This document shows, piece after piece, positions 15,616 through 23,564 of a stretch of DNA of 60,127 nucleotides (position 1 is its first letter; each line of letters begins with the position of its first letter). This DNA comes from a bacterium. GTDB lineage: Bacteria > Bacillota > Clostridia > Oscillospirales > Oscillospiraceae. The stretch is from contig SFVC01000011.1 in assembly GCA_004560375.1 (NCBI GenBank), forward strand, positions 1 through 60,127, in the 5' to 3' direction. Both the position numbers and the translations under genes were made by a program. Below the pieces are notes generated by a model. The model had not been told where the DNA came from and did no database searches. It worked only from the letters and a program-made list of their open reading frames with translations.

Positions 15616-16545
15616 ATGGACGCAACTCACGTTTACGACATGGTGATCGTCGGCGGCGGCCCGGCGGGCTATACCGCCGCGCTCTATGCCGTGCGGGCGG
15701 GATTGGACGCCCTGGTGCTGGAGCGGCTGTCCGCGGGGGGGCAGATGGCGCAGACCGAACAGATCGACAACTACCCCGGCTTTGAGGACGGCGTGGACGG
15801 GTTTTCTCTGGCGGAGAAAATGCAGAAACAGGCGGAGCGCTTCGGCGCGAAAAGCAGCTACGCCGAAGTCAGCCGGCTGGATCTGACCGCCAACCCCAAG
15901 GTGGTGGAGACCAGCGAGGGCACGTTCTATGGAAAGACCGTGGTGCTGGCCACCGGGGCCACGCCCCGGGAGCTGGGCGTGGCGGGGGAGGCGGAGCTGG
16001 TGGGCCGCGGGGTGGCCTACTGCGCCGCGTGCGACGGGATGTTTTACAAGGGGAAGACCGTGGCCGTGGTGGGCGGCGGCAACACCGCCGCGGCCGATGC
16101 GCTGCTCCTGAGCAGGATCGCCCAAAAGGTGATCCTGATCCACCGCAGGGATACGCTGCGGGCCACCAAGATCTACCACCAGCCGCTGCTGGACAAGGAG
16201 AATGTGGAATTCCGTTGGAACAGCACGGTGGCGGAGTTCCTGCACGGGGACAGGCTGACCGGTCTCCGCCTGAAAAACGTCCTGACCGGAGAGGAGAGCA
16301 CCGTGGAGTGCGGCGGCGTGTTTATCAGCGTAGGCAGAAAACCCGCCACCGATCTGGTAAAGGATCAGCTGGAGCTGGACGGCGGCGGCTATATCGTGGC
16401 GGATGAGACCACAAAGACCGCCATCCCCGGCGTGTACGCCGTGGGCGATGTGAGGACAAAGCCGCTCCGCCAGGTGGTGACGGCGGTGGCGGATGGCGCG
16501 GTGGCCGTCCACATGGCGGAAGAATACCTTGCGGGAGGCGCCTGA
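15616..16545 (+). CDS. trxB: Thioredoxin reductase
   Basis: This 309-residue flavoprotein has the low-molecular-weight thioredoxin reductase layout. It has an FAD Rossmann motif GGGPAG at the N-terminus, the redox disulfide CAACD (Cys136, Cys139), the nucleotide-binding GGGNTAAADA, and the IHRRDTLR motif that contacts the NADPH 2'-phosphate. A second FAD motif, GVYAVGDV, is near the end. It passes electrons from NAD(P)H to thioredoxin. The usual GGGDSA is GGGNTA here, a common variant. It ends 1 base before the next start. Confidence 0.93.
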   Translation: MDATHVYDMVIVGGGPAGYTAALYAVRAGLDALVLERLSAGGQMAQTEQIDNYPGFEDGVDGFSLAEKMQKQAERFGAKSSYAEVSRLDLTANPKVVETSEGTFYGKTVVLATGATPRELGVAGEAELVGRGVAYCAACDGMFYKGKTVAVVGGGNTAAADALLLSRIAQKVILIHRRDTLRATKIYHQPLLDKENVEFRWNSTVAEFLHGDRLTGLRLKNVLTGEESTVECGGVFISVGRKPATDLVKDQLELDGGGYIVADETTKTAIPGVYAVGDVRTKPLRQVVTAVADGAVAVHMAEEYLAGGA

Positions 16546-16546
16546 T

Positions 16547-16759
16547 ATGAAGAATAACCTGAAAAAGTGGGGGAAGCCGGCCCTGTTTACCGGGGCTGGG
16601 GCGCTGGCCGGCCTGGCGTATTACTATCTGGTCGGATGCTCGTCCGGCGCCTGCCCGCTGACCTCCCATCCCCTGGTGACGATGGCCTATCTGGGCCTGG
16701 TGGGCTGGCTGCTGTCCGGCGTTGTGGGGAAGGGGCGGGCCGGGAAATGCAATATGTGA
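16547..16759 (+). CDS. DUF6132-type small membrane protein
   Basis: The 70-residue protein starts 1 base after trxB stops and overlaps the next gene by 13 bases. It has two hydrophobic helices separated by a GCSSGACPLTSHP motif, the pattern I associate with DUF6132. The paired cysteines may be metal- or thiol-active. Position between trxB and ccdA suggests a role in transmembrane thiol or sulfur transfer, but no activity is known from sequence alone. Confidence 0.7.
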   Translation: MKNNLKKWGKPALFTGAGALAGLAYYYLVGCSSGACPLTSHPLVTMAYLGLVGWLLSGVVGKGRAGKCNM

Positions 16760-17409
16760 TCGCGTTCCTGGAGGGGATCATCACCTTTATCTCCCCCTGC
16801 CTGCTGCCCATGCTGCCCATCTATATCTCCTACTTTGCCGGCGGCGGAGAGCGCAGCGCGAAAAAAACGCTGACCGGGGCCGTGGGCTTCGTCCTGGGCT
16901 TCACCGTCGTCTTTACGGCGATGGGGGCGCTGGCCGGGACGGTGGGCAGCTTCCTGCGGGAATACCAGACGGCGGTCAATGTGGTGTCCGGCCTGGTGGT
17001 GATCTTCTTTGGACTCAACTTTCTGGGCGTATTCAAGTTCAATCTGTTTCAGGGGAGCAAACGGGGGGTCAAGGCGGGGGAGATGGGCTTTTTCTCCTCG
17101 GTGCTGTTTGGCGTTGTGTTCTCCGTCGGCTGGACGCCCTGCGTGGGCGCTTTCCTGGGCTCGGCCCTGATGCTGGCCTCCCAGCGGGCCCATGTGGCGG
17201 AGGGAATGCTGATGCTGCTGGTATACTCTCTGGGATTGGGGATCCCCTTTTTGCTCAGCGCGGTGCTGATCGGATACCTGAAGTCCACCTTTGATTGGAT
17301 CAAGAGCCACTACCGGATCATCAACCTCGTCAGCGGCGGCCTGCTGGTTCTGCTGGGGCTGCTGATGGCCACCGGATTGTTTGGGCGGCTGCTCAGCCTG
17401 CTCGGTTAG
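16747..17409 (+). CDS. ccdA: CcdA-family transmembrane thiol-electron transporter
   Basis: The 220-residue protein has six hydrophobic segments. It carries the two conserved membrane cysteines in SPCLLPMLP (Cys18) and GWTPCVGA (Cys132). CcdA/DsbD-type proteins move reducing equivalents from cytosolic thioredoxin across the membrane. The upstream thioredoxins are the plausible donors and the downstream TlpA-like protein the plausible acceptor. No cytochrome c maturation genes are nearby, so the target is probably exported thiol proteins. Confidence 0.9.
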   Translation: MQYVIAFLEGIITFISPCLLPMLPIYISYFAGGGERSAKKTLTGAVGFVLGFTVVFTAMGALAGTVGSFLREYQTAVNVVSGLVVIFFGLNFLGVFKFNLFQGSKRGVKAGEMGFFSSVLFGVVFSVGWTPCVGAFLGSALMLASQRAHVAEGMLMLLVYSLGLGIPFLLSAVLIGYLKSTFDWIKSHYRIINLVSGGLLVLLGLLMATGLFGRLLSLLG

Positions 17410-17417
17410 GAGGTACT

Positions 17418-17999
17418 ATGAAGAAAAACAAGACGCTGCTGATCGTGATATTGGCCTTTGTTCTGCTGATGGGAGGCGCATATGTGCTCTATCAAAAGCT
17501 GAGCCAGGAGACGACCGCGGATCAGCTGGCCGTCCAGGACAGCTCTCAGGCCCCGGAGGAAACCGGAGGCGGAGAAGCGGAAAAAACGCTGGCCCCGGAT
17601 TTCACGGTGTATGACCGGGATCGCAACCAGGTTCATCTGTCCGACTTTGTGGGGAAGCCGGTGGTGCTCAACTTCTGGGCCAGCTGGTGCGGCCCCTGTC
17701 AGAGCGAGATGCCCGACTTCGATGAGGTCTATGCCGAGCTGGGGGATGAGATCCAGTTCCTCATGGTAAATTTGACCACCAGCGACCGGGAGTCCTTTGA
17801 AAAGGCCACGGCGCTGATTGACGAACGGGGTTACTCCTTCCCGGTGTTCTATGATTTGGACGGCAACGCCGCCACCACCTATGGGGTCTACTCCATTCCC
17901 ACGACCATTTTTATTGACGCGGAGGGGCACGGGGTAGCCCAGGCGACGGGGGCGATCAACGGGGAAACGCTGCAGCGCGGGATTGATATGATCAGGTAA
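17418..17999 (+). CDS. Membrane-anchored TlpA/ResA-type thioredoxin
   Basis: An uncleaved N-terminal membrane anchor (about residues 6-26) is followed by a linker and an extracytoplasmic thioredoxin domain with WCGPC (Cys91, Cys94) and YSIPTTIFID containing the cis-Pro. The total is 193 residues. It lies 8 bases after ccdA with TTAGGAGG. It should receive electrons through CcdA and reduce disulfides on the outer face. A terminator at 18077 ends the operon. Confidence 0.9.
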   Translation: MKKNKTLLIVILAFVLLMGGAYVLYQKLSQETTADQLAVQDSSQAPEETGGGEAEKTLAPDFTVYDRDRNQVHLSDFVGKPVVLNFWASWCGPCQSEMPDFDEVYAELGDEIQFLMVNLTTSDRESFEKATALIDERGYSFPVFYDLDGNAATTYGVYSIPTTIFIDAEGHGVAQATGAINGETLQRGIDMIR

Positions 18000-18076
18000 A
18001 CGCTTCACAGGGTTCAGGAGAGCGGGAGGGCGCCATTGCGGCGCCGGATCTGCCCTTGCCGATCTCTGGATGCTTT

Positions 18077-18113
18077 GCGGCCTGTCTGGGCTTTTCCAGG
18101 CAGGCCGCTTTTT
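18077..18113 (+). terminator. Terminator of the thiol-redox operon
   Basis: An 8-bp outer stem (18077-18084 with 18101-18108) plus a CTGG/CCAG inner stem is followed by TTTTT. Confidence 0.85.
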
Positions 18114-18132
18114 AACAAAGCGTCGGGGCGGC

Positions 18133-18807
18133 TCATGGCGCAAAGGGCCCGCACAGCTTGAACCTGCTCCGATCCGCCTCAATCACCCCCTGCCGGCGCA
18201 GCTTTCCGATCTCCGCCGACAGCCCGCTCCGATCCACCTCCAGATAGTCGGCCAGCTCCTGGCGGTCATAGGGTATGTCAAACTCCAGGCTGCCCTGCCC
18301 CTTGGCCTGGAGGGTCAGATAGGCCATCAGTTTCTCCCGGGTGGTGCGCTTGGAGGTGACTTCGATCTTCTGGTGGAACACCAGATTCTTGGCGGCCACG
18401 ATCCGGAGCAGATTCAAGATCATCTGCTGATGGAACGGGCATTGGCTGCCGCAGGGGTGGGTGATCCGCAGGCAGTCGATGAGCATCACCTGGGAGGCCT
18501 CCGTGGCCGCCACCGTCACCGGCGCCTCCTTCACCCCCGCGCAGGCGAAGGATTCCCCGAACAGCTCCCCCGGGACAAGGTGGGCCAGAATGCTCCGGTT
18601 GCCGAAAAAATCCGTCCGCAGGATTTGGAGCCTGCCGGTGAGAACGATTCCCACGTAATTTGCCGGATCCCCCTCCCGGAGGGCTGCCTCCCCCCGGGCC
18701 AGGGGGGAAACCCTGGCCCGCAGGCAGCCCAGGGCGGCGCCAAGCTCCTGCCGATCAATGCCCTGGAACAGGGGACAGGCGGACAGAATGTCAAAATATT
18801 CTCTCAT
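18133..18807 (-). CDS. Crp/Fnr-family transcriptional regulator
   Basis: The ATG at 18807 follows AAAGGAG; upstream ATGs in the same frame lie inside the promoter region. The 224-residue protein has an N-terminal cyclic-nucleotide-binding-type beta-roll (VGIVLTGRLQI, HLVPGELFGES) and a C-terminal winged helix (YDRQELADYLEVDRSGLSAEI). A cysteine pair in HPCGSQCPF lies before the dimer helix and may sense redox or bind a ligand. It is divergent from an Fe-S protein, with a perfect 16-bp dyad between them. Relatives regulate nitrosative or anaerobic metabolism; the effector here is unknown. Confidence 0.88.
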   Translation of the reverse strand: MREYFDILSACPLFQGIDRQELGAALGCLRARVSPLARGEAALREGDPANYVGIVLTGRLQILRTDFFGNRSILAHLVPGELFGESFACAGVKEAPVTVAATEASQVMLIDCLRITHPCGSQCPFHQQMILNLLRIVAAKNLVFHQKIEVTSKRTTREKLMAYLTLQAKGQGSLEFDIPYDRQELADYLEVDRSGLSAEIGKLRRQGVIEADRSRFKLCGPFAP

Positions 18808-18820
18808 GCTCCAACTCCTT

Positions 18821-18836
18821 TGTTGAAATTTCAACA
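18821..18836. promoter_or_regulatory. Perfect palindrome, probable Crp/Fnr operator
   Basis: TGTTGAAATTTCAACA is its own reverse complement. It is centred about 41.5 bases before the predicted start of the rightward ferredoxin gene and just downstream of the predicted leftward start of the regulator gene. Confidence 0.75.
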
Positions 18837-18850
18837 TACAAACACTGCGG

Positions 18851-18879
18851 ATCGTACTATACTGACGCCAGAAAGTCAA
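18851..18879 (-). promoter_or_regulatory. Divergent promoters of the Crp/Fnr and Fe-S genes
   Basis: On the minus strand TTGACT (18879-18874), a 17-base spacer and TACGAT (18856-18851) face the regulator. On the plus strand TATACT (18858-18863) has no proper -35, consistent with activator dependence through the dyad at 18821. Confidence 0.65.
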
Positions 18880-18926
18880 CCGGGATGTCCCAGCAAGGTT
18901 GACCGGAGAAAGGAAGCGTATGACTT

Positions 18927-19622
18927 ATGATCCGCAAAATCATCCATATCGACGAGGAAAAATGCAACGGCTGCGGAGCCTGCGCCGCAGCCTGCCACGA
19001 GGGCGCCATCGAGATGGTGGGCGGCAAGGCAAAGCTCACCCGGGAGGACTACTGCGACGGCCTGGGCGACTGCCTGCCCGCCTGCCCCACGGGGGCCATC
19101 ACCTTTGAAGAGCGGGAGGCCCCGGCCTACAACGAGGCGGCGGTGCTGGCGGCGAAGAAAGAGCAGGCGCCCCTGCCCTGCGGCTGCCCGGGAAGCCAGG
19201 CCAGGGCCCTCTGCCGGGAGCCCTGCGCCGCTCCCGCCGCCCAGGCGCCCGCGGACAGCCAGCTGTCCCAGTGGCCGGTGCAGATCAAGCTGGTGCCGGT
19301 GAAGGCCCCCTATCTGGACGGGGCCAAGCTGCTCATCGCCGCCGACTGCACCGCCTACGCCTACGGCAACTTTCATCAGGAGTTCATCCGGGGCCATGTG
19401 ACTCTCATCGGCTGCCCCAAGCTGGACGAGGGGGACTACGCGGAGAAGCTGACCCAGATCCTGGCCGGGAACGACATCAAAAGCGTGACCGTGGTGCGGA
19501 TGGAGGTACCCTGCTGCGGTGGGATCGAGCACGCGGCGAAGCGGGCCCTCCAGGCCAGCGGAAAGTTTATCCCGTGGAATGTGGTGACCATTTCCACGGA
19601 CGGCAGAATTTTGGACAGGTAA
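18927..19622 (+). CDS. 4Fe-4S ferredoxin-domain protein
   Basis: The 231-residue protein has an N-terminal ferredoxin domain. The first cluster motif is standard (Cys13, Cys16, Cys19, Cys23). The second is atypical (Cys43, then Cys49 and Cys53), so it may bind a modified cluster. A further cysteine-rich stretch follows at about 84-100 (PCGCPG, CREPC), then a C-terminal domain with IAADCTAYAYGNFH and a VPCCGGIEH motif that may also bind metal. This protein type is frequently next to Crp/Fnr regulators of the kind found here. It is likely a cytosolic electron carrier or sensor. Confidence 0.85.
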   Translation: MIRKIIHIDEEKCNGCGACAAACHEGAIEMVGGKAKLTREDYCDGLGDCLPACPTGAITFEEREAPAYNEAAVLAAKKEQAPLPCGCPGSQARALCREPCAAPAAQAPADSQLSQWPVQIKLVPVKAPYLDGAKLLIAADCTAYAYGNFHQEFIRGHVTLIGCPKLDEGDYAEKLTQILAGNDIKSVTVVRMEVPCCGGIEHAAKRALQASGKFIPWNVVTISTDGRILDR

Positions 19623-19631
19623 GGGAAAGAG

Positions 19632-19674
19632 ACAGCGCCCGGGGCGTCGGGGAGTCCGATGTCCCGGGCGCTGT
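19632..19674 (+). terminator. Long hairpin after the Fe-S protein gene
   Basis: A 12-bp perfect stem (19632-19643 with 19663-19674) encloses 19 bases. It lacks a T-run, so it could terminate weakly or protect the mRNA end. Confidence 0.5.
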
Positions 19675-19729
19675 GATACGGTCGAGCGCGCCGCTTCTCT
19701 CCCGGTGCATCCGGCGGGAAAAACAGCCC

Positions 19730-19770
19730 TTGACAAATCGAATATTTGTACTATAATAAAAGGTACAAAT
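19730..19770 (+). promoter_or_regulatory. Promoter with spanning inverted repeat, DNA-repair pair
   Basis: TTGACA (19730-19735), a 16-base spacer and TATAAT (19752-19757) are consensus hexamers. ATTTGTAC (19744-19751) and GTACAAAT (19763-19770) form an 8-bp inverted repeat on each side of the -10 box, the layout of a repressor operator. Confidence 0.7.
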
Positions 19771-19834
19771 GTTTGATTTTGCAGAGATGTCCGCGGGCAG
19801 AGGACGCCAACCCATTCGCCGGGAGGGAGACACT

Positions 19835-21106
19835 GTGGAGGTTCTGGACAAGCTGACCATTTTGGCCGACGCCGCCAAATACGACGCCGCCTGCACCTCC
19901 AGCGGGGTGGTTCGGGGCGGGAAGTCGGGCACCATCGGCACCGCTACAAATTCCGGCTGCTGCCACACGTTTTCCGCCGACGGGCGGTGTATCTCCCTGC
20001 TGAAGGTGCTCTATACCAACTACTGCTGTTACGACTGCGCCTACTGTGTCAACCGCCGCTCCAACGACGTGCCCCGGACGGCCTTCACCCCACGGGAGCT
20101 GGCGGATCTGACCATCCAGTTTTACCGGAGAAACTATATCGAGGGGCTGTTTTTGTCCTCCGCCGTGCTGAAGAGCCCCGACTATACCACGGAGCGGATG
20201 ATCGAGACCCTGCGCCTGCTGAGAACTGAATACCGATTCAACGGTTATATCCACGCCAAGGCCATCCCGGGGGCGGATCCGGGGTTGACCTATGAGCTGG
20301 GGCTGCTGGCGGATCGGCTGAGCGTCAACATCGAGCTGCCCTCCGAGGCGTCCCTCCGGCTGCTGGCCCCCGACAAGACCAAGGCCGCCATCCTCCAGCC
20401 CATGGCCCAGATCCGGGACGGGGCCGCCCAGTCCAAAGCGGAGCTGAAGCTCTACCGCCACGCTCCCCGGTTTGCCCCGGCGGGGCAGTCCACCCAGATG
20501 ATCGTGGGGGCCACTCCGGAGAGCGACTGGCATATTTTGTCCCTGACCGAGGGGCTTTATCAAAAGTATCACCTAAAACGAGTCTTTTTCTCCGCCTATA
20601 TGCCGGTGTCCCAGCACAAGAACCTGCCCGCGCCGGCGGGCTTCAAGCCGCCCCTGCTTCGGGAGCACCGGCTGTACCAGGCGGACTGGCTGCTGCGGTT
20701 TTACGGCTTCAGCGCCCGGGAGATCCTGGACGACAGCCATCCCAATTTCGACGCCGCTCTGGATCCCAAGAGCGACTGGGCCCTGCGCCATCCCGAGTTT
20801 TTCCCGGTGGAGATCAACCGGGCGGACTATGAGGCCATCCTGCGGGTGCCCGGCATCGGCGTCCGTGGGGCGAAGAAGATCGTCACCGCCCGGCGGTATG
20901 GGCCCATCTCCTTCGAGGGGCTGAAGCGGCTGGGGGTGGTGATGAAGCGGGCCCAATATTTCATCACCTGCTCAGGCCGGATGCTCCCCGGCCTGCGGGT
21001 TGGCCCGGACGGCGTGTACCGCCGCCTGGCGGGGCTGGAGCAGGGGTCGCTGGGCACAGGGGAGGGCTGGCAGCAGCTGTCCCTGTTTGAGGGGACTGCG
21101 GGCTGA
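19835..21106 (+). CDS. Radical SAM protein, putative DNA modification/repair (UDG-linked family)
   Basis: I chose the GTG at 19835, which follows GGGAGGGAG; the ATG at 19769 would sit about 5 bases from the predicted transcript start and has no site. The 423-residue product has the radical SAM CX3CX2C motif (in NYCCYDCAYC) and a C-terminal helix-hairpin-helix (VPGIGVRGAKKIV), a DNA-binding element. This combination, together with the UDG-like gene overlapping its stop codon, fits the radical-SAM/UDG-linked repair pair family. The chemistry has not been established as far as I know; a glycosylase partner suggests repair of a modified base. Confidence 0.85.
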   Translation: MEVLDKLTILADAAKYDAACTSSGVVRGGKSGTIGTATNSGCCHTFSADGRCISLLKVLYTNYCCYDCAYCVNRRSNDVPRTAFTPRELADLTIQFYRRNYIEGLFLSSAVLKSPDYTTERMIETLRLLRTEYRFNGYIHAKAIPGADPGLTYELGLLADRLSVNIELPSEASLRLLAPDKTKAAILQPMAQIRDGAAQSKAELKLYRHAPRFAPAGQSTQMIVGATPESDWHILSLTEGLYQKYHLKRVFFSAYMPVSQHKNLPAPAGFKPPLLREHRLYQADWLLRFYGFSAREILDDSHPNFDAALDPKSDWALRHPEFFPVEINRADYEAILRVPGIGVRGAKKIVTARRYGPISFEGLKRLGVVMKRAQYFITCSGRMLPGLRVGPDGVYRRLAGLEQGSLGTGEGWQQLSLFEGTAG

Positions 21107-21966
21107 TGATGATCGCGTATCGCTATGACGGCACCTTCGCCGGCTTTTTGACCTGTGTCTGGGACGCGCTGGAGAGCGGCGTAGAGCCGGCGGCGTTTCT
21201 CCCGCCCGACGGCGGGGCGACGCTCTGGGAGACGCGGGAGCCGGCCACGGACAAAGACCGGGCCCGACGCCTCTATGCTGCGTTGAAAGGGCGGGCATCC
21301 CCTGCCTTTCAAAAGCTCATCGCCCGGGGGTTTCTGACCTGCCTGCCGGACAAGGAGCTGGATCTGCTGGAGTTGATCCGCCGGGGCCTTCGGGAGGGGG
21401 GTCGGGTGCGGCTGGATCTCAGCGACCCGGTGCTGGCCAGGGTCAATCTGGCGCTGACCAAAATGTGGACAGAGTGGGATCGCCTGAAGGGCTTCGTCCG
21501 CTTCTCCGACCTGGACGGCTTCCTGGTGGGGGAAATCGAGCCCAAAAACCGGGTGCTGCCCTTGCTGGCCCCCCACTTTGCAGCCCGGTACTCCGGAGAG
21601 CGGCTGGCGCTCTATGACCGCACCCACCACGAGATCTTCCTCTCCCACCGGGGCCGGTGGAAGCTACTGCCGGCGGAGGACTTCCGCATGGGCCCCGCAG
21701 GGGAGCGGGAGCGGGCCTTCCGGGCCTTGTGGCGAAGGTACTACCAGACCATTGCCATCGAGGGGCGGATCAACCCCAAGTGCCAGTCCACCCACCTGCC
21801 CAAGCGGTACCGCCATGTGATGACGGAATTTCTCACCGATGAGGAGCTGGAAAAGCGTCTGCCGGAGCGGGATCCGGCGGGCTCTCTGGGGGCGGGAACA
21901 GGGAGCGCGCCCGGAAAGCGTCCGGCTGATTGTTTGGAGCAGCCCTCCGGCAACAGGGATGGTTAA
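21106..21966 (+). CDS. TIGR03915-type putative DNA repair protein (UDG-like partner)
   Basis: The 286-residue protein overlaps the radical SAM gene by 1 base. Its opening (AYRYDGTFAGFLTCVWDAL) and later segments (KFW-like RFSDLDGFLVGEIEP, ALWRRYYQTIAIEGRINPKCQ) match the conserved family that accompanies the radical SAM protein. The C-terminal part, including LPKRYRHVMTEF, resembles a DUF4130/UDG-like module. It probably works on DNA together with its partner. The last 40 residues are low-complexity and may be unordered. Confidence 0.8.
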   Translation: MMIAYRYDGTFAGFLTCVWDALESGVEPAAFLPPDGGATLWETREPATDKDRARRLYAALKGRASPAFQKLIARGFLTCLPDKELDLLELIRRGLREGGRVRLDLSDPVLARVNLALTKMWTEWDRLKGFVRFSDLDGFLVGEIEPKNRVLPLLAPHFAARYSGERLALYDRTHHEIFLSHRGRWKLLPAEDFRMGPAGERERAFRALWRRYYQTIAIEGRINPKCQSTHLPKRYRHVMTEFLTDEELEKRLPERDPAGSLGAGTGSAPGKRPADCLEQPSGNRDG

Positions 21967-22055
21967 GGGTCGGCACGGCGTTGGGATCCGCTGCCTTGCG
22001 ATACAAAAAGAAGAAATGCCATGGCGTTCTTCCAGAGAAAACCAGCGGCTGAATT

Positions 22056-22085
22056 TGAATACGCTTCCAAATCCTGCGGATAATA
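22056..22085 (+). promoter_or_regulatory. spoVT promoter, possibly forespore-sigma type
   Basis: TGAATA (22056-22061), 17 bases, then GATAATA (22079-22085) resembles sigma-F/sigma-G promoters. The same bases also allow a sigma-A reading (TTGAAT, 18 bases, GATAAT). Confidence 0.5.
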
Positions 22086-22144
22086 CAAATGGAACGATAC
22101 AAACAAAGCCGCGGGCAGCCGCGGTAGGAAGCAGGAGGAAAACC

Positions 22145-22678
22145 ATGAAAGCAACCGGGATCGTGCGCCGCATCGACGATCTGGGCCGGGTGGTGATTCC
22201 CAAGGAGATCCGCCGCACGATGCGTATTCGGGAGGGCGACCCCTTGGAAATCTACACCGACCGGGAGGGCGGCGTCATATTCAAAAAATACTCGCAGTTG
22301 GGCGACGTGTCCGACTTCGCCGCCCAGCTGTGCGACACCATCAGCCGGGTGGCGGGCCTGCCCGCCGTCATCACCGACCGGGACAGCGTCATCGCCGCCG
22401 GCGGCGTGCCCCGCCGGGAGGTGGTAGACAAGCGGGTATCCCCGCAAGTGGAGCAGGTGATGGAGGAGCGCCGGGGGATTCAGGCGGATCAACCCATGCC
22501 CCTGTGCGACGGCAGCGAGAAGTACCGCGTGCTCATCGCGGTTCCCATCCTGTCCGAGGGGGACGTGCTGGGCTGCGTGGCCTTTGTGACCGACGGGGAC
22601 GCCCCCACCCCGGGCGATGTGGAGTTGAAGCTGGCCCAGACGGTGGCCGGCTTTCTGGGCCGCCATATGGAGAGCTGA
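22145..22678 (+). CDS. spoVT: Stage V sporulation protein T
   Basis: The 177-residue protein has the length and two-domain form of SpoVT. An N-terminal AbrB swapped-hairpin DNA-binding domain (TGIVRRIDDLGRVVIPKEIRR) is joined to a GAF-like C-terminal domain (about 55-175). SpoVT modulates sigma-G-dependent genes in the forespore and supports spore coat and germination traits. AGGAGG lies upstream of the ATG. It is monocistronic here, with a forespore-like promoter. This is one of the clearest indicators that the organism belongs to a spore-forming lineage. Confidence 0.93.
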   Translation: MKATGIVRRIDDLGRVVIPKEIRRTMRIREGDPLEIYTDREGGVIFKKYSQLGDVSDFAAQLCDTISRVAGLPAVITDRDSVIAAGGVPRREVVDKRVSPQVEQVMEERRGIQADQPMPLCDGSEKYRVLIAVPILSEGDVLGCVAFVTDGDAPTPGDVELKLAQTVAGFLGRHMES

Positions 22679-22779
22679 ACTGATCCGGGCGTAAAGAGCG
22701 GGGCGGGGGCCGAAGGGTTCCCGCCCCGTTCTGGTGGAGAAAGGGGTTGCGTTTTCCGGCGGGATGGGATATCCGTTTC

Positions 22780-22802
22780 TTCGTGTCCCAACGGGACACG
22801 AA
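22780..22802. repeat. Perfect inverted repeat upstream of a secreted-protein gene
   Basis: TTCGTGTCCC and GGGACACGAA form a 10-bp stem with an AAC loop 45 bases before the next ORF. With no T-run it could be a protein-binding site or an mRNA leader hairpin. Confidence 0.5.
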
Positions 22803-22847
22803 AGGATCGTTAAGCCACATACATAAAAACACAGAAAGGATGAGGAA

Positions 22848-23426
22848 ATGAAGCCATGGAAACGGGCCGGGCCTGTGGCCCTGTCCCTGGCGCTGTGCGC
22901 CGGGCTGGTGCTCCCGGCGCTGGCCCACACCGTGACCATCGACGGGGGAGATACCCAACAGGTGGACACCGTCCAGGCGGGTGTTGAAAAGATTGGGAGC
23001 AAAACCGGCACCATCACGCTGAACGGCGGCACGATCTACGGCAGTGTGCCGAATGACGTGGACATCAGCAACGTCACAGTCAAAGACGCGCCGGCTCCGA
23101 CTCCCACCCCCGCTCCCGACCCGGCCCCCGCCTCCGACCCCCTGACCCGCCCCGCGGCGGCCAGAACCCTGCTGGAGGAGCTGTTCCGGCGGGTGGGCGG
23201 CTCCGGCGACCTGTGGGCCTGGGCGGTGGAGAACGGCCTCATCGACGAGGACGGGGACGGCGAGGAGATCGTCACGGTGGCCCTCCTCCGGGCCATCCTC
23301 ACCCGGTACGCCGAGGTGTTCGGCGGCAACGCGGTGGCGGTGGAGGAGCTGACCACCCTCACCGGCGAGGATACCGACGTGGTGGACAACTGCCGCGCGG
23401 TGCTCAAGGAGTTTTTCGGCGAATGA
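22848..23426 (+). CDS. Small secreted protein of unknown function
   Basis: The 192-residue product has a signal peptide (about 1-26, ending LPALAHT). A short segment rich in Thr, Gly and Val (about 27-80; TITLNGGTIYGSV) looks like beta-solenoid edge strands. A Pro-Ala spacer follows, then a helical C-terminal domain (about 100-192) with DEDGDGEE, a possible Ca-binding or dockerin-like acidic loop. I do not recognise a family. Ribosome site GAAAGGATGAGG is adjacent to the ATG. There is no operon partner. Confidence 0.7.
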   Translation: MKPWKRAGPVALSLALCAGLVLPALAHTVTIDGGDTQQVDTVQAGVEKIGSKTGTITLNGGTIYGSVPNDVDISNVTVKDAPAPTPTPAPDPAPASDPLTRPAAARTLLEELFRRVGGSGDLWAWAVENGLIDEDGDGEEIVTVALLRAILTRYAEVFGGNAVAVEELTTLTGEDTDVVDNCRAVLKEFFGE

Positions 23427-23483
23427 ACCCGCCAGAGCGTCCGGCCCCAGGGCCGGGCGCTCCTTTCATGGGGCGAAAAACAG

Positions 23484-23511
23484 TTGACACCGGGGGGAAA
23501 TGTGATATACT
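23484..23511 (+). promoter_or_regulatory. Ferritin promoter
   Basis: TTGACA (23484-23489), 16 bases and TATACT (23506-23511) form a good promoter. I see no Fur- or PerR-type box. Confidence 0.7.
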
Positions 23512-23564
23512 TTTCCAGGAAAGCGCCCCAGGACGCAATGTATAATAAAGGAGTGTATCGGAAG

